A stretch of DNA of 33,934 nucleotides. Source: Paracoccaceae bacterium (GTDB taxonomy: Bacteria; Pseudomonadota; Alphaproteobacteria; Rhodobacterales; Rhodobacteraceae). The stretch spans positions 1 through 33,934 of the forward strand of contig JASJAU010000027.1 of NCBI GenBank assembly GCA_030066855.1. Direction: 5' to 3'. Below are positions 31,957 through 33,934 of the stretch, piece after piece. The notes below the pieces were generated by a model. The model did no database searches. It saw only the letters and a program-made list of their open reading frames with translations, and was not told the origin of the DNA. Every line of letters begins with the position of its first letter. Within the stretch, counting starts at the first letter, position 1. Position numbers and translations under genes: made by a program.

Positions 31957-31993
31957 CTGTCAGACGTCTCCTAAGAGCCCAAAGCGGTCAATC
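31957..31993 (+). repeat. Copy 3 of the ~37-bp dispersed repeat
   Basis: CTGTCAGACGTCTCCTAAGA followed by GCCCAAAGCGGTCAATC. It matches copy 1 at about 30 of 36 positions. Confidence 0.6.
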
Positions 31994-32094
31994 AGACCGC
32001 GCAATTCGAACGAGATTGGAGTCGTTCTGTCCGGCCTGCAACAATCCTATTGCCGGGCTGTGCTATGGTGTCCACGCAACCAGGGAGAAGCACC

Positions 32095-32394
32095 ATGACT
32101 GCCATGAACATTGTCCACTGCCGCGTGAAGCCAGAGCGCGAGCAAGATTTTCTGGATTGGCACAGAAACCGGGGGGCCAACGAGATGACGGGCTTCCAAA
32201 GCTTCTCGGTCGTGAAGACCGGGGACTGCGAGTACACATTTGTCGCGCGATGGGACAGCATGGATGCGATCGTCGCTGCGCGACCTCAGATGATTGCCAA
32301 TCTTGATCAGTTTCGCGACATGCTGGAGGAGTTCGGGGAGACAGGCGTGACAGAGCCGCGCTCCGGAGAGGTCGTCGTGGAGTTCACCGATTAG
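32095..32394 (+). CDS. Antibiotic-biosynthesis-monooxygenase-like (ABM, dimeric alpha-beta barrel) protein
   Basis: A 99-residue ferredoxin-like-fold protein: NIVHCRVKPEREQDFLDWHRN (first strand and helix), MTGFQSFSVVKTGDCEYTFVARWDSMDAIVAARPQMIANLDQFRDML, and a final strand GEVVVEF. The layout is that of ABM/heme-degrading-like small barrels, but no haem-ligand or catalytic residue is obvious, so no activity is assigned. ATG 32095 follows GGGAGAAG; a TATGGT -10-like box lies at 32064-32069. The membrane-protein gene 23 bp downstream is likely in the same operon. Confidence 0.7.
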   Translation: MTAMNIVHCRVKPEREQDFLDWHRNRGANEMTGFQSFSVVKTGDCEYTFVARWDSMDAIVAARPQMIANLDQFRDMLEEFGETGVTEPRSGEVVVEFTD

Positions 32395-32417
32395 ACACCT
32401 TTTGGACGGAGGGCCTG

Positions 32418-32834
32418 ATGATGCTCACAGCACTCAAAATCATCCACTTCTTCTGTCTATTCGGCGGCGGCGCCGCGATGATGGGCAACGGCATTCTCAT
32501 GCGCAAAGTGATGGCGAGCGGCGGTCCGCCAGGACCAGTGGTTGCTGACACGATGAAGAGGCTCGGAATGATCGGTCTTGCTTCGATTGTGCTGCTTTGG
32601 GCGACCGGTATTGTCATGCTCGTTATCAGTAGTGCAGTTTTTGATTGGACCTTGATTCTGAAACTGCTCGCTGCGGCCGTGGTTCTGGCTGCGGTTGTCA
32701 CGATGAGTCTGACGTCAGCCCGCGCCGCGCGGGAGAACCGCCCCCCCAACCAAGACTTCATGAAGCGTTTGTCTCTCGCATCCAGCGCGTCTGCGGCACT
32801 AGCAGTCGTTTTTGCCGTTCTTGCGTTTGGTTGA
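32418..32834 (+). CDS. Small integral membrane protein, four predicted helices
   Basis: A 138-residue protein with hydrophobic segments at about 3-23 (ALKIIHFFCLFGGGAAMMGNG), 50-72 (MIGLASIVLLWATGIVMLVIS), 78-97 (LILKLLAAAVVLAAVVTMSL) and 119-137 (LASSASAALAVVFAVLAFG). The conserved-looking first-helix His in KIIHFFCLFGGGA resembles DUF2269/CopD-like small membrane proteins, but I cannot place it firmly. It has a GGAGGG ribosome site and two adjacent ATGs (32418, 32421). It is probably cotranscribed with the ABM-like gene. Confidence 0.75.
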   Translation: MMLTALKIIHFFCLFGGGAAMMGNGILMRKVMASGGPPGPVVADTMKRLGMIGLASIVLLWATGIVMLVISSAVFDWTLILKLLAAAVVLAAVVTMSLTSARAARENRPPNQDFMKRLSLASSASAALAVVFAVLAFG

Positions 32835-32884
32835 TCCCAAAAGTCGAGAGAAACGCGAAGGAGCTTCTGACCTTTGTGAGGTAC

Positions 32885-33033
32885 TGTCAGAGGAAAGAGT
32901 GCGGGAGGCCTCTTTCCTCTTATTTGGCTTCGATTTCCAAAAGATAACAGCGCTGTAAGGAAATCTTCCCTGCAGACAAGCCAAGCCAACCATCTTCAAC
33001 CACGTCGAAGCCTATCAGGCGAGTTTCTTCTGA
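32885..33033 (+). repeat. Copy D of the dispersed non-coding repeat (long form)
   Basis: Left landmark TGTCAGAGGAAAGAGT (32885), middle landmark GCTGTAAGGAAATC (32952), right landmark TTTCTTCTGA (33024-33033). Spacing middle-to-right is 72 bp, exactly as in copies A and B. Internal sequence between landmarks is more diverged than in A and B. Confidence 0.55.
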
Positions 33034-33156
33034 CAATGCCCCCTTGAATAGGGTGCCGCTCGATCTCGAGTGCATTGCGGACACGGTTTTGTCAAAGGAT
33101 TGCCCCGGGCCGCCCCTTCCCGCCCTCTTCAAAAAGTCGCGGGCACAAATATCCGC

Positions 33157-33238
33157 TCTGTAAGGAAATCAGCCTTTCCGAGCGCCACTGAGATCAACAA
33201 ACGAGCGGTGCTGAGGCTAGCAGACCGGCTTTTTTTGA
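33157..33238 (+). repeat. Copy B of the ~82-bp dispersed non-coding repeat
   Basis: TCTGTAAGGAAATCAGCC to CGGCTTTTTTTGA. Without gaps it matches copy A at roughly three bases in four; the shared core includes AGCGCCAC, GAGCGGTG or AAGCGGTG, and ACCGG before the T-rich end. Confidence 0.65.
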
Positions 33239-33281
33239 CAAGACGCCTACCGACCAAGCAGACCTTTGAGCTGGTTTGAAG

Positions 33282-33758
33282 TTACGCCTGCGTTTGCAGG
33301 TCCCGGAGGCTCCTCAGCGCTTCTTCAGCCTTGTCATATGGCACCAGAATGTGATCGTGGCGGGCTCCGGCGATAATGTTGCAAGGGATTGCGACATCGG
33401 CCAGCCGGGAGGAAACCTGCGCCACAAGACCGAAGGCCTCAAGAGCGGAATGCACCCTCAGCGTTATCCACGCCGCCCTGAACAGAGGTTGCAGCCCGGC
33501 GGCTTTTGCCTCGTCCTCGGGCAGCACAACGGTCCGGCCTTCGTCTTCTATCACCGTGAAAGCGGCCCCCTCGGGACATGGTGTATTTCGCGGAAGCTCC
33601 GCGTATACCCACACACCCGGCCTCTGATAGGGATCGAGGCCGCGCAAAAGATCCTCGAGAAGCGAGATTCCATGACCAGAGAGCGCGTCCCATACCCCAA
33701 TGTCATCGCCTGCCAGCGGCTCGCCCGCGGTGAGGCCGTTGAGTTCATCCTCGCTCAT
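33282..33758 (-). CDS. ACT-domain-containing protein (COG3602-type)
   Basis: About 158 residues from ATG 33758, with tandem ACT-like halves: PYQRPGVWVYAELP and GAAFTVIEDEGRTVVLPEDEAKAAGLQPLFRAAWITLRVHSALEAFGLVAQVSSRLADVAIPCNIIAGARHDHILVPYDKAEEAL. ACT domains usually bind amino acids, so this may be a ligand sensor; no effector domain is attached. The frame continues 37 residues upstream to GTG 33869. MSEDELNGL is preferred as the start because the family begins near there, although its ribosome site is weak. Function is not established. Confidence 0.78.
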   Translation of the reverse strand: MSEDELNGLTAGEPLAGDDIGVWDALSGHGISLLEDLLRGLDPYQRPGVWVYAELPRNTPCPEGAAFTVIEDEGRTVVLPEDEAKAAGLQPLFRAAWITLRVHSALEAFGLVAQVSSRLADVAIPCNIIAGARHDHILVPYDKAEEALRSLRDLQTQA

Positions 33759-33860
33759 TTTGGTTTCTCGGGACGAATTTGAAAGACGATCGAAATCCAC
33801 TTTGGAGTAACCCTTTTCTTTCGCCCCGGAAAAATTCCCTTGCTTTTCATGCCGTGAAAA

Positions 33861-33887
33861 TGACGTCACCTTTGTGACCGTATAACG
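33861..33887 (-). promoter_or_regulatory. Possible promoter and overlapping operator upstream of the ACT-domain gene
   Basis: Reading towards the gene, a -10-like TTATAC (33887 down to 33882) is followed at once by GTCAC-AAAG-GTGAC (33878 down to 33865), which overlaps a perfect TGACGTCA palindrome (33861-33868). A dyad at the predicted start site is a repressor-like arrangement; no regulator is identified. Confidence 0.35.
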
Positions 33888-33934
33888 GTTGTTTTTTGGG
33901 TTATCGATAAGGCCTGCTTCGCCTCCCTCAGCGC

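Larger units (their letters stand above)
31212..32094. other. Long intergenic stretch: promoter, putative small RNA, repeats, one small ORF
   Basis: About 880 bp. It holds the FNR-like dyad (31262), putative small RNA 2 (31310-31379), two ~37-bp repeats (31481 and 31957), a possible 60-residue membrane ORF on the reverse strand, and otherwise nothing recognisable. E-repeat copy 3 ends in a hairpin GCGGTC-AATCA-GACCGC (31984-32000). Confidence 0.6.
32835..33281. other. Gene-free stretch made largely of two repeat copies
   Basis: About 450 bp holding copies D and B of the ~82-bp repeat; nothing else recognisable. No ORF with a ribosome site was found. Confidence 0.6.

Overview
The window looks like chromosomal DNA of an alphaproteobacterium of the Rhodobacterales (Roseobacter/Paracoccaceae type). 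Supporting this are the high GC content, frequent GTG starts in GTGA/TGATG overlaps, a Roseobacter-type Hint-domain protein, an RpoHII-like sigma factor, a fused sat-cysC gene and a CtrA-type site in front of comM. All family assignments are from reading the translated sequence; no database search was possible.

Region 1 (1-25.5 kb) is dense core housekeeping. A divergent pair comes first (the N-terminus of a lipoprotein resembling penicillin-binding protein activators, and rsmI), then yraN, gshB and convergent comM. rpoH follows, ending in a strong intrinsic terminator. Next are coaBC-dut-moeB-like, an M3 peptidase and an inositol-monophosphatase family gene, then convergent sat-cysC, a GNAT acetyltransferase, the divergent pair trxB / Lrp-type regulator, and a Hint protein. 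After these come the overlapping operon lgt-midA-like-pgeF, ubiK, a 3-hydroxyisobutyrate-dehydrogenase-like gene divergent from a LysR regulator, a YbjN-like gene, a VOC protein, the overlapping operon proC-csaA-like-2-hydroxyacid dehydrogenase, tdk and a DUF1801 gene. Several convergent neighbours have stop codons 0-2 bp apart or overlapping.

Region 2 (25.5-33.9 kb) is different: gene-poor, visibly lower in GC, full of non-coding repeats, and rich in stress and electron-transfer genes. It holds an Hsp20 chaperone, two paralogous secreted cytochromes c, a third decayed cytochrome c, another CXXCH protein, a UspA-like protein, a DUF465 protein, a Crp/Fnr regulator without an Fe-S cysteine cluster, two small putative RNAs, an ABM-like protein with a four-helix membrane protein, and an ACT-domain protein.

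The main discovery is a coherent cis-regulatory pattern in region 2. Six 14-bp FNR-like dyads (pattern TTRNN-N4-NNYAA) lie in front of hsp20, both cytochrome c genes, uspA, and two intergenic stretches. In each case a -10-like hexamer sits 29-36 bp from the dyad centre, the geometry of a class II (-41.5) Crp/Fnr promoter. In the two intergenic cases the predicted transcript has no ORF and runs within about 30 bp into an intrinsic-terminator-like hairpin, and both hairpins carry the same unusual loop, TTGTCCCTT. This suggests a local Crp/Fnr regulon with a pair of related small RNAs. Two dispersed non-coding repeat families (an ungapped ~82-bp element in four copies and a ~37-bp element in three) also occupy this region.
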